Shown here: piece by piece, positions 45,414 through 54,019 of the stretch | Layout of the letters: each line of letters begins with the position of its first letter | Position numbering within the stretch: the stretch's first letter is position 1 | From: Croceivirga sp. | GTDB lineage: Bacteria; Bacteroidota; Bacteroidia; Flavobacteriales; Flavobacteriaceae | Direction of reading: 5' to 3' | DNA: 64,000 bases | NCBI GenBank assembly: GCA_028284665.1 | Contig: JANQRG010000022.1 | Coordinates: 1-64,000, forward strand | Made by a program: the position numbers and the translations under genes | The notes under the pieces: model-generated | What the model saw: only the letters and a program-made list of their open reading frames with translations | Told to the model about the DNA's origin: nothing | Databases searched by the model: none

Positions 45414-46079
45414 ATGCTGTTAGAATTAAAAAACATCTTCAAATGGGTCAACTCAGGAGGCCAACGTATCTTCTTATTAAAAGACATTAATCTCTCCATA
45501 GAGGAAGGGGAGTTTATTTCTGTGATGGGGCCTTCCGGTTCCGGAAAATCCACCTTATTAAATGTTATTGGGATGTTGGACACCTTTGATGAAGGTGAAT
45601 ACCATTTTTTGGACGAATCCGTGCATACTTTGAAAGAAAAATATCGTTCCAATCTCTACAAAGAATACATAGGTTTCGTATTTCAATCCTACCATTTACT
45701 CGACGATCTTACCGTATACGAAAATTTGGAAATGCCACTACTTTATAAGAAGTACAAAGGAGCAGAGCGCAAAGCGATGGTTGCGGATATGCTGGATAGA
45801 TTTAACATCGTAGGGAAAAAAGACCTGTTCCCGGCACAGCTTAGTGGCGGACAACAGCAATTAGTAGGGGTAGCAAGAGCCCTGATTGGTAAGCCAAAAC
45901 TGATCCTGGCGGATGAGCCTACCGGGAATCTAAACTCGCAGCAAAGTGAAGAAATTATGGGTTTATTTAAAAAACTGAATGAAGAAGACAAGGTAACCAT
46001 TATCCAGGTAACGCACTCCGAAAAAAATGCAGCTTACGGTTCCAGAATTATTAACCTTTTGGACGGTCGCAGGATATAA
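45414..46079 (+). CDS. ABC transporter ATPase, LolD/MacB type, 221 aa
   Basis: The only ATPase in the window and the likely motor for the upstream permeases. All catalytic elements are present: Walker A GPSGSGKST at 39-47, Q-loop Gln91, signature LSGGQ at 143-147, Walker B LILADE at 163-168 with the family's PTGNL after it, and H-loop His201. The length is typical of the LolD/FtsE/MacB ATPase family. It has no membrane segment, so it must act at the inner face with FtsX-type permeases. It lies 59 nt after P20 on the same strand and 3 nt before a convergent gene, with no terminator visible in between. No periplasmic adaptor or TolC-like gene accompanies it in this window. Confidence 0.96.
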   Translation: MLLELKNIFKWVNSGGQRIFLLKDINLSIEEGEFISVMGPSGSGKSTLLNVIGMLDTFDEGEYHFLDESVHTLKEKYRSNLYKEYIGFVFQSYHLLDDLTVYENLEMPLLYKKYKGAERKAMVADMLDRFNIVGKKDLFPAQLSGGQQQLVGVARALIGKPKLILADEPTGNLNSQQSEEIMGLFKKLNEEDKVTIIQVTHSEKNAAYGSRIINLLDGRRI

Positions 46080-46082
46080 TGC

Positions 46083-47195
46083 TTAAAGTAGTCCTGCCAC
46101 TTCACGACCAATGACGCTGCCAATGGCCACCCCCATACCGCCAAGGCGTACCCCGCAAAAAACATTGTTCGAAAGTTGTTTGACTATTGGCATCTTTTGC
46201 GGTCCAACACCCATGATCCCGCTCCATCGCCTGTCTACTTCAAAATCCACTCCCGGTACTATTACTTCATGCAGTAATCGCTCCAGTTCGGACTGCACCC
46301 GTTCGGTTTGCCCAAATGTTGTGGTTTTTTCCGTTTCAAAATCCAGATTTCTGCCTCCTCCCAACAAAATTCGGTTGTCTACATTCCTGAAGTAATAGTA
46401 CCCCTCATCCAAGTGAAATGTCCCTTGAATGGGCAGGTTTTCAATGGGTTTGGTGATCAGGACCTGGGCACGGGCGGGTTGAACGTCTTCTTCAACAAGC
46501 TGCCGGGCAAAACCATTGGTGGCAATGAAAAGTTTTTTTGTGTCAAGTTCAAATCCATTGGTCCTTACATGAACCCCTTGCAGTCCTTCAGAAAATGTCT
46601 CTACTTCCACAGCATTTAACAGCAAAATCCCCTGTTGGCGTACGCGCTTCAAAAAGGTATACATCATTTTGCCGGTATCCAATTGGCCTTCAAATTGATG
46701 TGTGATATACTGCTCTTGGATTCCCTGAAACTTAAAGTTGTTTTCAGTCAGGATAAAGGCATCCTTCTTGAAAATGGAGCGTAGTAATTGATTTATACGC
46801 CCAAGTTCGGCAATACAGGTTTCAAAAAGACCGGCATTGGTATGTAAGAACACCTCATGTCCTCCCCAGTCCTTATAACCAATAGCCTCATCTCCAAGAT
46901 TTTTCCGCAACAACTGAACTCCCTGCCATCGTAGCGCAACCAGTTCGTTAACTGCTTCTTCAGAATGGTCTCTCAGATCAGATAGTATTTCCGAAATGCT
47001 ACCAAAACAGGCAAATCCAGCGTTTTTAGTACTTGCCCCCTGAGGCAAAATTCCTTTTTCAAGGATCAGGATTTTTGCTTTGGGAAACCGCTTTCGTAGC
47101 TCCAAAGCTGTACTTAAACCGACAATACCGCTTCCCACTACGGTAAAATCTACGTTACTTAACCACGTCTTATATTCCCAATAACTAAGATTCAT
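46083..47195 (-). CDS. FAD-dependent oxidoreductase, DAO family, 370 aa
   Basis: The N-terminal dinucleotide-binding fold is clear: VVGSGIVGLSTALELRKR near residues 19-36, followed by an acidic strand end LILEKG. KNAGFACFG is the conserved segment for FAD contact in this family, and the C-terminus has RRWSGIMGVGPQKMP and GMGVAIGS. Members oxidise amino acids or amines with FAD; the substrate cannot be told here. The frame extends to 47213, but those six codons lie in the accC terminator, so MNLSYWEYK at 47195 is preferred. It follows accC at close range on the same strand and may be expressed by read-through. Confidence 0.88.
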   Translation of the reverse strand: MNLSYWEYKTWLSNVDFTVVGSGIVGLSTALELRKRFPKAKILILEKGILPQGASTKNAGFACFGSISEILSDLRDHSEEAVNELVALRWQGVQLLRKNLGDEAIGYKDWGGHEVFLHTNAGLFETCIAELGRINQLLRSIFKKDAFILTENNFKFQGIQEQYITHQFEGQLDTGKMMYTFLKRVRQQGILLLNAVEVETFSEGLQGVHVRTNGFELDTKKLFIATNGFARQLVEEDVQPARAQVLITKPIENLPIQGTFHLDEGYYYFRNVDNRILLGGGRNLDFETEKTTTFGQTERVQSELERLLHEVIVPGVDFEVDRRWSGIMGVGPQKMPIVKQLSNNVFCGVRLGGMGVAIGSVIGREVAGLL

Positions 47196-47198
47196 TGC

Positions 47199-47221
47199 AA
47201 AAAAAAGCCCCATAAAGGGGC
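47199..47221 (-). terminator. Rho-independent terminator after accC
   Basis: On the minus strand the RNA would fold GCCCC-UUUAU-GGGGC (47207-47221) followed by eight U (47199-47206), directly after the accC stop codon at 47226. The stem is short but all G-C. Incomplete termination would feed the oxidoreductase gene, whose preferred start lies four bases downstream of the T-tract. Confidence 0.8.
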
Positions 47222-47225
47222 ATAA

Positions 47226-48578
47226 TCAGTCTTGATATTTCGGATCCATTACGAAATCCTCCATAAACTTTGTTGTGTAGTTTCCAGCCAGATAATCCGG
47301 ATGCTCCATGAGTTGCCTGTGAAATGGGATTGTGGTTTTAATCCCTTCTATAACAAACTCATCCAGTGCTCTCCGCATCTTGTTAATAGCTTCTTCCCGC
47401 GTTTGCGCTGTAGTAATCAATTTGGCAATCATAGAATCGTAATTAGGTGGGATGGTATAGCCGCTATAAACGTGCGTATCCAAACGAATCCCATGTCCGC
47501 CAGGAGTGTGTAGTGTTGTAATCTCCCCCGGGGATGGCCTGAAATCATTATAGGGATCCTCGGCATTGATCCTGCATTCAATAGAATGTAGTTTTGGTGT
47601 GTAGTTTTTTCCCGAAATGGGTACACCGCCCGCCACCAAAATCTGTTCCCGGATTAGATCATAGTCGATCACCTGTTCTGTAATGGGATGCTCCACCTGA
47701 ATTCGGGTATTCATTTCCATGAAATAGAAATTCCGATGTTTATCTACTAAAAACTCAACCGTACCTGCTCCCTCATATTTGATAAATTCGGCCGCTTTTA
47801 CCGCTGCTTTACCCATTTGATCCCGAAGTTTATCCGTCATGAATGGGGAGGGCGTTTCTTCGGTTAATTTTTGATGCCTTCGCTGAACGGAACAATCCCT
47901 CTCGGACAAGTGGCAGGCTTTTCCGTACTGGTCCCCGACAATCTGAATCTCAATATGCCTGGGTTCCTCAATAAGCTTTTCCATATACATACCACCATTC
48001 CCAAAAGCCGCTGTCGCTTCTTTTACCGCACTTTCAAAATTGCTTTCCAGATCTTCCTCATTCCAAATAGCACGCATCCCTTTTCCTCCACCACCCGCAG
48101 TAGCCTTTATCATAACAGGATATCCCATTTTTTTGGCTTCTTTCTTCGCATGGTCAACATCCTTTAAAAGTCCTTCGGAACCAGGAATTGTTGGTACTCC
48201 CGCCTTTCTCATGGTTTCCTTTGCGGTAGCTTTATCGCCCATTTTTTCAATCTGCTCCGCAGAGGCACCTATAAACTTTATTTCTGATTCAGCACAGATC
48301 TTAGAAAACTTTGCATTTTCGGAAAGAAACCCATAGCCCGGGTGTATTGCGTCAGCATTGGTAATTTCGGCAGCTGCAATAATGTTAGGTATTTTTAGAT
48401 AGGAATCACTGCTCGGGGCCGGACCAATACATACGGCCTCATCTGCGAAACGTACGTGTAGACTTTCTTCATCGGCCTTGGAATAAACGGCAACGGTTTT
48501 TATCCCCATTTCCTTGCAAGTACGAATAACCCGAAGTGCAATTTCCCCCCTATTGGCAATTAATATTTTTTTGAACAT
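47226..48578 (-). CDS. accC: Acetyl-CoA carboxylase, biotin carboxylase subunit, 450 aa
   Basis: Carboxylates the biotin of BCCP with ATP and bicarbonate, the first step of malonyl-CoA synthesis. The N-terminus [20 protein letters not shown] is the family hallmark; the ATP-grasp glycine-rich loop [12 protein letters not shown] is near residues 157-168, [11 protein letters not shown] near 230-240, and the active-site [15 protein letters not shown] near 285-300. The length is exactly typical. The start at 48578 is preferred to an upstream ATG (48602) that would add MRFVIFTI. It forms an operon with accB and fabH, separated from accB by a repeat-containing spacer. Confidence 0.98.
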   Translation of the reverse strand: MFKKILIANRGEIALRVIRTCKEMGIKTVAVYSKADEESLHVRFADEAVCIGPAPSSDSYLKIPNIIAAAEITNADAIHPGYGFLSENAKFSKICAESEIKFIGASAEQIEKMGDKATAKETMRKAGVPTIPGSEGLLKDVDHAKKEAKKMGYPVMIKATAGGGGKGMRAIWNEEDLESNFESAVKEATAAFGNGGMYMEKLIEEPRHIEIQIVGDQYGKACHLSERDCSVQRRHQKLTEETPSPFMTDKLRDQMGKAAVKAAEFIKYEGAGTVEFLVDKHRNFYFMEMNTRIQVEHPITEQVIDYDLIREQILVAGGVPISGKNYTPKLHSIECRINAEDPYNDFRPSPGEITTLHTPGGHGIRLDTHVYSGYTIPPNYDSMIAKLITTAQTREEAINKMRRALDEFVIEGIKTTIPFHRQLMEHPDYLAGNYTTKFMEDFVMDPKYQD

Positions 48579-48586
48579 AATCGTAA

Positions 48587-48650
48587 AAATTACAAATCTC
48601 AAATTACAAATCCCAAATTGGATTTTGGTGCCTGGAGTTTGGAATTTTCA
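48587..48650. repeat. Interspersed A/T-rich repeat between accB and accC
   Basis: Two direct copies, AAATTACAAATCTC and AAATTACAAATCCC (48587-48614), are followed by CAAATTGGATTTTGG and GAGTTTGGAATTTTCAATT, which fold back on each other imperfectly. From memory, strings of this kind (AATTTGGAATTTTG and its relatives) recur between genes in flavobacterial genomes. Only this copy lies in the window. Confidence 0.45.
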
Positions 48651-48651
48651 A

Positions 48652-49140
48652 TTAACTAGGATCCACCAAAAACAAAGGCTGGTCAAACTCTACCGGTGAA
48701 GAATCATCTACTAAAATCTTTACAACCTTACCGGAAACATCGGATTCTATATCGTTAAACAGCTTCATTGCCTCAATTACGCAGAGCACATCGCCTTTTT
48801 TGATATCCTGTCCAACTTCAACAAAAGGCGGCTTATCCGGCGAGGGCTTTCGGTAGAAGGTGCCGATTATAGGTGACTTGATCGTAAGGTACTTGGAATC
48901 GTCACTTTCCGGAGTACTTTCGGTTGGGGCGGCTTCTTTAACCGGTTCCTGAACTACCGGTGGTGGTGGTACCATTGGACTCTGTGCCATTGGGATTTGC
49001 TGCACAAATGTGGTTTCCGGGGTAGACGGGGCAGAGCCTGTTCTAATGGTAATTTTGAAATCTTCCATTTCCAACTTCACTTCGCTGGCTCCCGATTTGG
49101 CCACAAACTTTATCAGGCTTTGAATTTCTTTAATATCCAT
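48652..49140 (-). CDS. accB: Acetyl-CoA carboxylase, biotin carboxyl carrier protein, 162 aa
   Basis: Carries the biotin that shuttles CO2 between the carboxylase and carboxyltransferase. The N-terminal segment (1-35) is the helical part that binds biotin carboxylase, residues about 40-80 are a Pro/Ala-rich flexible linker, and about 83-161 form the biotinyl domain. The biotin attachment motif is EAMKLF with Lys126. The family thumb (SPIIGTFYRKPSPDKPPF) is present, as expected for a true acetyl-CoA carboxylase BCCP. It lies between fabH (26-nt gap) and accC in one operon. Confidence 0.98.
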   Translation of the reverse strand: MDIKEIQSLIKFVAKSGASEVKLEMEDFKITIRTGSAPSTPETTFVQQIPMAQSPMVPPPPVVQEPVKEAAPTESTPESDDSKYLTIKSPIIGTFYRKPSPDKPPFVEVGQDIKKGDVLCVIEAMKLFNDIESDVSGKVVKILVDDSSPVEFDQPLFLVDPS

Positions 49141-49166
49141 TGATGTACGTTTAGTTGATCCTAAAT

Positions 49167-50162
49167 TTATGAATTATATGCCCATTTTAAATAAATGGCG
49201 CCCCAGGTAAAGCCTCCGCCAAATGCCGCAAAAATTAGATTGTCTCCTCGTTTCAATTGCTTTTGGTAATCATGAAGTAGAAGCGGTAAGGTTGCAGAAG
49301 TAGTATTGCCATAACGATGAATATTCATCATTACCTTTGCCTCTTCCAGACCCATCCTTTTTGCTGTTGCGTCTATTATTCGTTTGTTTGCCTGATGCGG
49401 CACCAACCAATCTACATCTTGATGCGAAAGCTGGTTCCTTTCCATGACTTTGGCAGCAACATCCGCCATATTGGATACCGCAAACTTAAACACCGACTTT
49501 CCGTCCTGGAATACAAAATGCTGTTTGTTTTTGACCGTTTCGGCTGAAGCAGGTAAAATGGAACCTCCGGCATCAATTTTTAAAAACTGTCTTCCGCTAC
49601 CATCTGTCCTTAGATATTCATCCTGAAGCCCAAAGCCTTCTTCATCTGGTTCAAACAACACGGCCCCTGCGGCATCTCCAAAGATAATGCAGGTGGTACG
49701 ATCTGTGTAGTCTATTATCGAAGACATCTTATCAGCACCTATTAGCAATATCTTCTTGTACCTCCCGGATTCAATATAACTGGCGGCGGTAGACATACCA
49801 TATAAAAAACTGGAACATGCCGCCTGTAAATCATAGGAAAAGGCATTCACCGCTCCAATCTCAGAGGCAACATATGCCGCGGTTGCAGCAACAGGCATAT
49901 CTGGAGTAGCGGTGGCCACAAGCACCATATCAATTTCAGTTACATCCAATCCTCTTTTTTGGATAAGATCTTCTGCCGCTTTTATAGCCATGAAAGAGGA
50001 GCCTTTTCCTTCCTCCTTCAAGATTCTTCGCTCTTTTATGCCGGTTCTTGTGGTAATCCATTCATCTGTGGTGTCTACCATAGTTTCCAATACTTGGTTG
50101 GTTAACACAAAATCCGGAAGGTAAGCCCCTACTGCCGTAATGGCTGCCGTAGTTTTAGCCAT
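49167..50162 (-). CDS. fabH: 3-oxoacyl-ACP synthase III, 331 aa
   Basis: Starts fatty-acid synthesis by condensing an acyl-CoA with malonyl-ACP. The catalytic triad is visible: Cys116 in LQAACSSFLYG, His256 in VPHQANKRI and Asn286 in RYGNTTSAT. The length is typical. It is followed by accB and accC, so malonyl-CoA supply and chain initiation are co-encoded. A terminator separates it from rpmF. Its own promoter probably lies in 50163-50275, where a candidate TTG, 22 nt, TACTTTTC is seen on the minus strand, with a palindrome GACGAAAAATCGTC (50199-50212) between it and the start. Confidence 0.97.
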   Translation of the reverse strand: MAKTTAAITAVGAYLPDFVLTNQVLETMVDTTDEWITTRTGIKERRILKEEGKGSSFMAIKAAEDLIQKRGLDVTEIDMVLVATATPDMPVAATAAYVASEIGAVNAFSYDLQAACSSFLYGMSTAASYIESGRYKKILLIGADKMSSIIDYTDRTTCIIFGDAAGAVLFEPDEEGFGLQDEYLRTDGSGRQFLKIDAGGSILPASAETVKNKQHFVFQDGKSVFKFAVSNMADVAAKVMERNQLSHQDVDWLVPHQANKRIIDATAKRMGLEEAKVMMNIHRYGNTTSATLPLLLHDYQKQLKRGDNLIFAAFGGGFTWGAIYLKWAYNS

Positions 50163-50275
50163 CTAAATATTTTGTTTTGTCAAAAAATATGAGAAAATGA
50201 CGAAAAATCGTCGAAAAGTAGTGAATTTCTTGGACTTTTAGTCAAATGAAACCCTTTTACGTTTTTGTTCCTACT

Positions 50276-50314
50276 AAAAAAAACTCTCGCAAGGGAAGGC
50301 CCCGAACGAGAGTT
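50276..50314 (-). terminator. Rho-independent terminator between rpmF and fabH
   Basis: On the minus strand AACTCTCG (50307-50314) pairs with CGAGAGTT (50282-50289), an 8-bp stem around a 17-nt GC-rich loop, and is followed by a run of T (50276-50283 read as A on the plus strand). It ends the DUF177-rpmF transcript 23 nt after the rpmF stop, or acts as an attenuator for fabH-accB-accC. Confidence 0.8.
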
Positions 50315-50336
50315 AATATTGTAGTGATATGAACCT

Positions 50337-50537
50337 TTATGCTTCCGCTTCTTCAACAGTCTTGTCGATCAATACCTGGCCGCGGTAGTATAATTTTCCT
50401 TCATGCCAATGCGCCCTGTGGTACAAGTGTAATTCCCCGGTAGATGAGTCCTTGGCAATGGTTGGCATTGTGGCTTTGTAATGGGTCCTTCTCTTGTCCC
50501 TTCTGGTCTTTGAAATCTTTCGTTTAGGATGTGCCAT
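50337..50537 (-). CDS. rpmF: Ribosomal protein bL32, 66 aa
   Basis: Small basic protein of the large ribosomal subunit. The N-terminus [20 protein letters not shown] is the L32 signature, followed by [18 protein letters not shown]. No zinc-ribbon cysteines are present, so it is the zinc-independent form. It follows the DUF177 gene by 6 nt, the common yceD-rpmF pairing. Confidence 0.98.
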   Translation of the reverse strand: MAHPKRKISKTRRDKRRTHYKATMPTIAKDSSTGELHLYHRAHWHEGKLYYRGQVLIDKTVEEAEA

Positions 50538-50543
50538 CTTTTC

Positions 50544-51074
50544 CTATTTATCCGTTAATAATTTTTTTAATCCATCCCATCTGGGATCTGTGTCTTTTGA
50601 TGCGTTATTTTGTTCTTTTGGCGCTAATTCCTGAAGTTTTTCAAGTGCTGCAGACTTCAAGGTTCCGTCGAGGACTCCAGGATGAATTCGCTTTGCCGGC
50701 AACGACAATACCAACATTTCATAAATGTACTGGGCAATATCCACTTGATGCTCTCCATAAGGAAGGATCAATAGTTCATCGTCTTCATTGTTGAAATCTT
50801 CACCGAATTTAATAACCAAATCCAAATTAGAGTTGACGGTTTGATCATAGGGTTCGTTAGTCAAGTCACAATTGACATTTACAGTACCTGCAGCCGTAAT
50901 GGACAACTCCATCATAGTGGACATTTTATCTAATGTAGCGGTGATTGCGATGTCTGCTCCATTAAACTCAGTATAACCAAAAGAATCAAAGAACGTATTC
51001 TGTATTTGGTATGCAAACTCGTGTTTCCCCAGCTTCAACCCGCTGAAAGGAATAAAAAACTCCCTGCTCTTCAT
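50544..51074 (-). CDS. DUF177/YceD family protein, 176 aa
   Basis: Member of the YceD/DUF177 family, widely encoded directly before rpmF and linked in the literature to 23S rRNA or large-subunit biogenesis; its biochemical role is not settled. Visible features are a beta-rich middle (ITATLDKMSTMMELSITAAGTVNVNCDL), an acidic stretch EDFNNEDDELL near residue 92, and the C-terminal DPRWDGLKKLLTD ending typical of Bacteroidota members. It lacks the four-Cys variant seen in some homologues. A strong promoter lies 47 nt upstream. Confidence 0.9.
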   Translation of the reverse strand: MKSREFFIPFSGLKLGKHEFAYQIQNTFFDSFGYTEFNGADIAITATLDKMSTMMELSITAAGTVNVNCDLTNEPYDQTVNSNLDLVIKFGEDFNNEDDELLILPYGEHQVDIAQYIYEMLVLSLPAKRIHPGVLDGTLKSAALEKLQELAPKEQNNASKDTDPRWDGLKKLLTDK

Positions 51075-51120
51075 CGTTTAACTCACTTGCTGTTGGCGTA
51101 CCAGCCTTCTTTGGCGGGTG

Positions 51121-51150
51121 CAAAGATACTATTTATTTGGTGAATAGCAA
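51121..51150 (-). promoter_or_regulatory. Flavobacterial promoter for DUF177-rpmF
   Basis: On the minus strand TTG (51148-51150), a 19-nt spacer and TATCTTTG (51121-51128) match the Bacteroidota consensus TTG-N17-23-TAnnTTTG in every fixed position. Transcription should begin a few bases downstream, leaving a leader of about 40 nt before the DUF177 start. Confidence 0.85.
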
Positions 51151-51176
51151 TCAAAAATCAAATGTAGGTATTCCTG

Positions 51177-52238
51177 CTATGCGGAACGCTTTACACTTTG
51201 TTTTTTAAGAGGGTTTTTGGTTATCTCTTTATAATCCAATCGTTTCCTGAATATTCTTAATGCAGCAAAAATGGCCTCCTTAAAGGAACTTTCATCAGCT
51301 ATGCCTTTTCCGGCAATTTCATAGGCCGTGCCGTGATCCGGAGACGTTCTTACTTTAGATAGTCCCGCGGTAAAATTTACCCCTTTTCCAAAGCTCAGGG
51401 TTTTGAAAGGAATAAGGCCCTGATCGTGATAGGCTGCCAGTATCCCATCAAAGTTTAAGTAGGTCTCGGAACCAAAGAAACCATCGGCAGCATAAGGGCC
51501 ATATACCAAATGCCCTTCCTTGTTGAGTGCTGCAATTGCCGGTTTAAGGATCTTTTCATCTTCCTCACCAATTGTCCCGTTATCCCCACTATGGGGATTA
51601 ATACCCAATAATGCGATCTTAGGTTTACGAATTCCAAAATCCTGAACAAGGGAGGTGGTCATGAGAAAGACCTTATCCCGAATTAATTTGGTAGTGATGA
51701 CATTAGCGACATCTTTAACGGCAATATGATCGGTTAATAAGCCCACTTTGATCGTATCCGAGATCATAAACATCAAACTATCCCCCTCTAACTCCTGAGC
51801 GAGGTAATCTGTGTGTCCGGGAAAACTAAAGGTGTCCGATTGAATATTTTTCTTGTTGATCGGAGCGGTAACCAAAACATCAATCTCGTTGTTTTTTAAT
51901 GCCGCAACCGCTGCTTTAAGGGATCGAATGGCATATTTTCCGGCATCCGGAGTGGCTTGTCCAAATTGAATTTGCGGGATCTCCTTCCACACATTCACCA
52001 CATTGATCTTACCCGGTACCGCGCTTGCGGCTTGCTTGATACCGTTAAAGCTGATATTTAACCCTAAGGCACGCTTTTGCTCGGAAATCGTTTTATTGGA
52101 TGCAAAAAACAAGGGTGTGCAAAAATCCAACATACGATCATCCTTAAAAGACTTCAGGGCAACTTCACAGCCAATCCCGTTAAGATCTCCCACAGAAATG
52201 CCTAACCTTATTTTATCTCCTTCTTTGCGCTTCTCCAT
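51177..52238 (-). CDS. pdxA: 4-hydroxythreonine-4-phosphate dehydrogenase, 353 aa
   Basis: NAD-dependent oxidation of 4-phosphohydroxy-L-threonine in the pyridoxal phosphate pathway. The N-terminus RLGISVGDLNGIGCEV, GHTDYLAQ (metal-ligand His), TDHIAVKDV (second His), INPHSGDNGTIGEED, AAYHDQGLIPFK (third His) and RTSPDHGTAYEIAGKG are all family motifs. The C-terminal end (KNPLKKQSVKRSA) is a short basic extension. It is divergent from ribE with 49 nt between starts; on the minus strand TAGCTTTG (52263-52270) is a candidate -7 box for pdxA, without a clear -33 partner. Confidence 0.96.
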   Translation of the reverse strand: MEKRKEGDKIRLGISVGDLNGIGCEVALKSFKDDRMLDFCTPLFFASNKTISEQKRALGLNISFNGIKQAASAVPGKINVVNVWKEIPQIQFGQATPDAGKYAIRSLKAAVAALKNNEIDVLVTAPINKKNIQSDTFSFPGHTDYLAQELEGDSLMFMISDTIKVGLLTDHIAVKDVANVITTKLIRDKVFLMTTSLVQDFGIRKPKIALLGINPHSGDNGTIGEEDEKILKPAIAALNKEGHLVYGPYAADGFFGSETYLNFDGILAAYHDQGLIPFKTLSFGKGVNFTAGLSKVRTSPDHGTAYEIAGKGIADESSFKEAIFAALRIFRKRLDYKEITKNPLKKQSVKRSA

Positions 52239-52287
52239 AAATGAATCCCTACATTTACACTACAAAGCTAGCTAATTTAGGTTACAG

Positions 52288-52878
52288 ATGTTTACAGGAA
52301 TCATTGAGGGTATTGGTGAAGTGAGTGGGTTGGAACAAGAGGGTGAAAATTTACATATCACGGTTACCACAGAAATTGCTCCAGAACTTAAAATAGATCA
52401 AAGTGTTTGTCACAATGGCGTCTGCTTAACTGTGGTTGCCTTGAAGGACCAGGAGTACAGGGTGACCGCAATCAAAGAAACCCTGGATAAAACCAACCTG
52501 GGAAACCTATCTCTAGGGGATAAAGTGAATTTGGAACGTGGCATGATCCTGGGTGCACGATTGGACGGACATCTGGTTCAAGGCCATATAGACCAAACTG
52601 CAACCTGTTCTCAGATCATCGAAGCCGATGGAAGTTGGCTATTTACCTTTGCGTACGATATTGATAAGAATAATGTTACTATAGAAAAAGGCTCAATTAC
52701 GGTTGATGGTGTTAGCCTCACGGTTGTAAACTCGAAAAACGGAACCTTTTCAGTAGCTATAATTCCCTATACCTATGAAAATACTTTGTTCCATACGTAT
52801 AAAGTGGGAAGTCAGGTAAACCTAGAATTTGATGTTATTGGAAAATACGTGGCGCGTCTAATACACGCTGAGAAGTAA
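52288..52878 (+). CDS. ribE: Riboflavin synthase, alpha subunit, 196 aa
   Basis: Converts two 6,7-dimethyl-8-ribityllumazine molecules to riboflavin and a pyrimidine by-product. Two lumazine-binding repeats are visible: MFTGIIEGIGEV with CHNGVCLTVV in the first half, and LDGHLVQGHIDQTATC with ITVDGVSLTVV in the second. The length is typical of the trimeric bacterial enzyme. A possible promoter is TTG (52225-52227), 22 nt, TACATTTA (52250-52257), inside and just upstream of the divergent pdxA start. No terminator was recognised before the convergent acyltransferase gene. Confidence 0.96.
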   Translation: MFTGIIEGIGEVSGLEQEGENLHITVTTEIAPELKIDQSVCHNGVCLTVVALKDQEYRVTAIKETLDKTNLGNLSLGDKVNLERGMILGARLDGHLVQGHIDQTATCSQIIEADGSWLFTFAYDIDKNNVTIEKGSITVDGVSLTVVNSKNGTFSVAIIPYTYENTLFHTYKVGSQVNLEFDVIGKYVARLIHAEK

Positions 52879-52928
52879 TAGCTCATAACCCATCCGCCAT
52901 AACTCTTAGCCGTCTACCCTTTAGAAAA

Positions 52929-54017
52929 TCAAACTTTTATGAAGATCTTCCGTCGATATAACTCAAAAGCCAAAAGGCAATAAAACCCGGTTACGGCTAG
53001 CGCGTACAATAGCGAAGACATTTGACCCGAAAGAAAGTCGTGCACAAAAATATTTTGAAAGAGCCAACTGTGAAGTGAAGTATCTTGATCAACCTGTATC
53101 AGATAAAAGACCTTGGTGATAAAACTGGACAGAAAATAGACAATTATAGCGTTTGCCCCTGCGTAGCGGAATATGCTTCCAAATTGTAGCTTTCGCACAT
53201 CGGTGAGGTAGTAAATCAGTGCTAAAAAGACGTTTCCCCAACCTGCGGTAACCAACACAAAACTACTCGTCCATAAGGCCTTATTAATTGGAAAGACCAG
53301 GTCCCATAGGTGGCCTACAAGCAAAAGGCTTCCACCAAGCCCAAATATCAGTGTCGCTTTTTTTTGCTGTTGGGACACCAGAATATAGCCTGTAAAAATG
53401 CCTAATAGAGCACTTCCAATAGCAGGAATAGTACTTAAGATCCCTTCGGGATCATAATCGGGTTTCCACATATGTGAGCCCAATACATTCAGATCAATAT
53501 AGTTGGCCAGATTGTTCGGAGCCCTTTCATAGGTAGACGGTTCGCCGGCAACCGGTATCAGGGCCATTAACAGCCAATACCCTACCAGAATAGTGACTAG
53601 CACGCCGATCAATTGTTTCCAGTTTAAATTGAGAAAGAGGACCGCGGTAAAGAAAAAAACCACGCCTATACGCTGTAGTACCCCCGGAAACCGGATCTCC
53701 GCAAACTCCTTAATAAAGGGAAAACTTAGCGTAAACACGCCTAAAAAAAGTCCTAACCCAATAAGTTTCAAACTACGGATCGTAATCTTTTTGTATACCG
53801 CTTTGCTCGCTTTTTTATTTCGGTAGGCAAATACGATGGAAGTCCCCACGATGAACAAAAAAAACGGAAAAACCAGATCTGTTGGGGTATACCCGTGCCA
53901 TTCCGCATGAAGTAAGGGAGCATACACATCAGACCAGGTCCCGGGAGTATTGACCAAAATCATCAATACTATCGTCATGCCGCGAAAAATATCTACCGAT
54001 ACGATCCTATTCTTCAT
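52929..54017 (-). CDS. NagX/HGSNAT-like membrane acyltransferase (COG4299, DUF5009), 362 aa
   Basis: Polytopic membrane protein with about ten predicted helices. The start RIVSVDIFRGMTIVLMILVN and the segment HAEWHGYTPTDLVFPFFLF are the hallmark of the family related to human heparan-alpha-glucosaminide N-acetyltransferase; the His in HAEWHG fits the proposed acyl-relay residue. Bacterial members are thought to handle amino sugars or other glycans. The symporter gene ends 2 nt upstream, so the two form an operon and the symporter cargo may be the acetylation substrate, which is inference. It converges on ribE. Confidence 0.9.
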   Translation of the reverse strand: MKNRIVSVDIFRGMTIVLMILVNTPGTWSDVYAPLLHAEWHGYTPTDLVFPFFLFIVGTSIVFAYRNKKASKAVYKKITIRSLKLIGLGLFLGVFTLSFPFIKEFAEIRFPGVLQRIGVVFFFTAVLFLNLNWKQLIGVLVTILVGYWLLMALIPVAGEPSTYERAPNNLANYIDLNVLGSHMWKPDYDPEGILSTIPAIGSALLGIFTGYILVSQQQKKATLIFGLGGSLLLVGHLWDLVFPINKALWTSSFVLVTAGWGNVFLALIYYLTDVRKLQFGSIFRYAGANAIIVYFLSSFITKVFYLIQVDQDTSLHSWLFQNIFVHDFLSGQMSSLLYALAVTGFYCLLAFELYRRKIFIKV

Positions 54018-54019
54018 GC

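Noticed and set aside
1-46079. Assembly artefact as the explanation for the repeated genes
   Set aside because: The copies differ at many amino-acid and synonymous positions, with distinct spacers, so they are true diverged paralogues and not a collapsed or mis-joined repeat.
47196-47213. Start of the FAD oxidoreductase at 47213 (MGLFFA)
   Set aside because: These codons are the stem and T-tract of the accC terminator; the ATG at 47195 directly precedes the conserved protein.
48587-48650. CRISPR-like array between accB and accC
   Set aside because: Only two short direct repeats lie back to back without spacers; it fits a small intergenic repeat instead.
50176-50194. TTTTGTCAAAAAATATGAG upstream of fabH as another array-type operator
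   Set aside because: Only one half of the palindrome is present and there is no TGGCATG element at the right distance.
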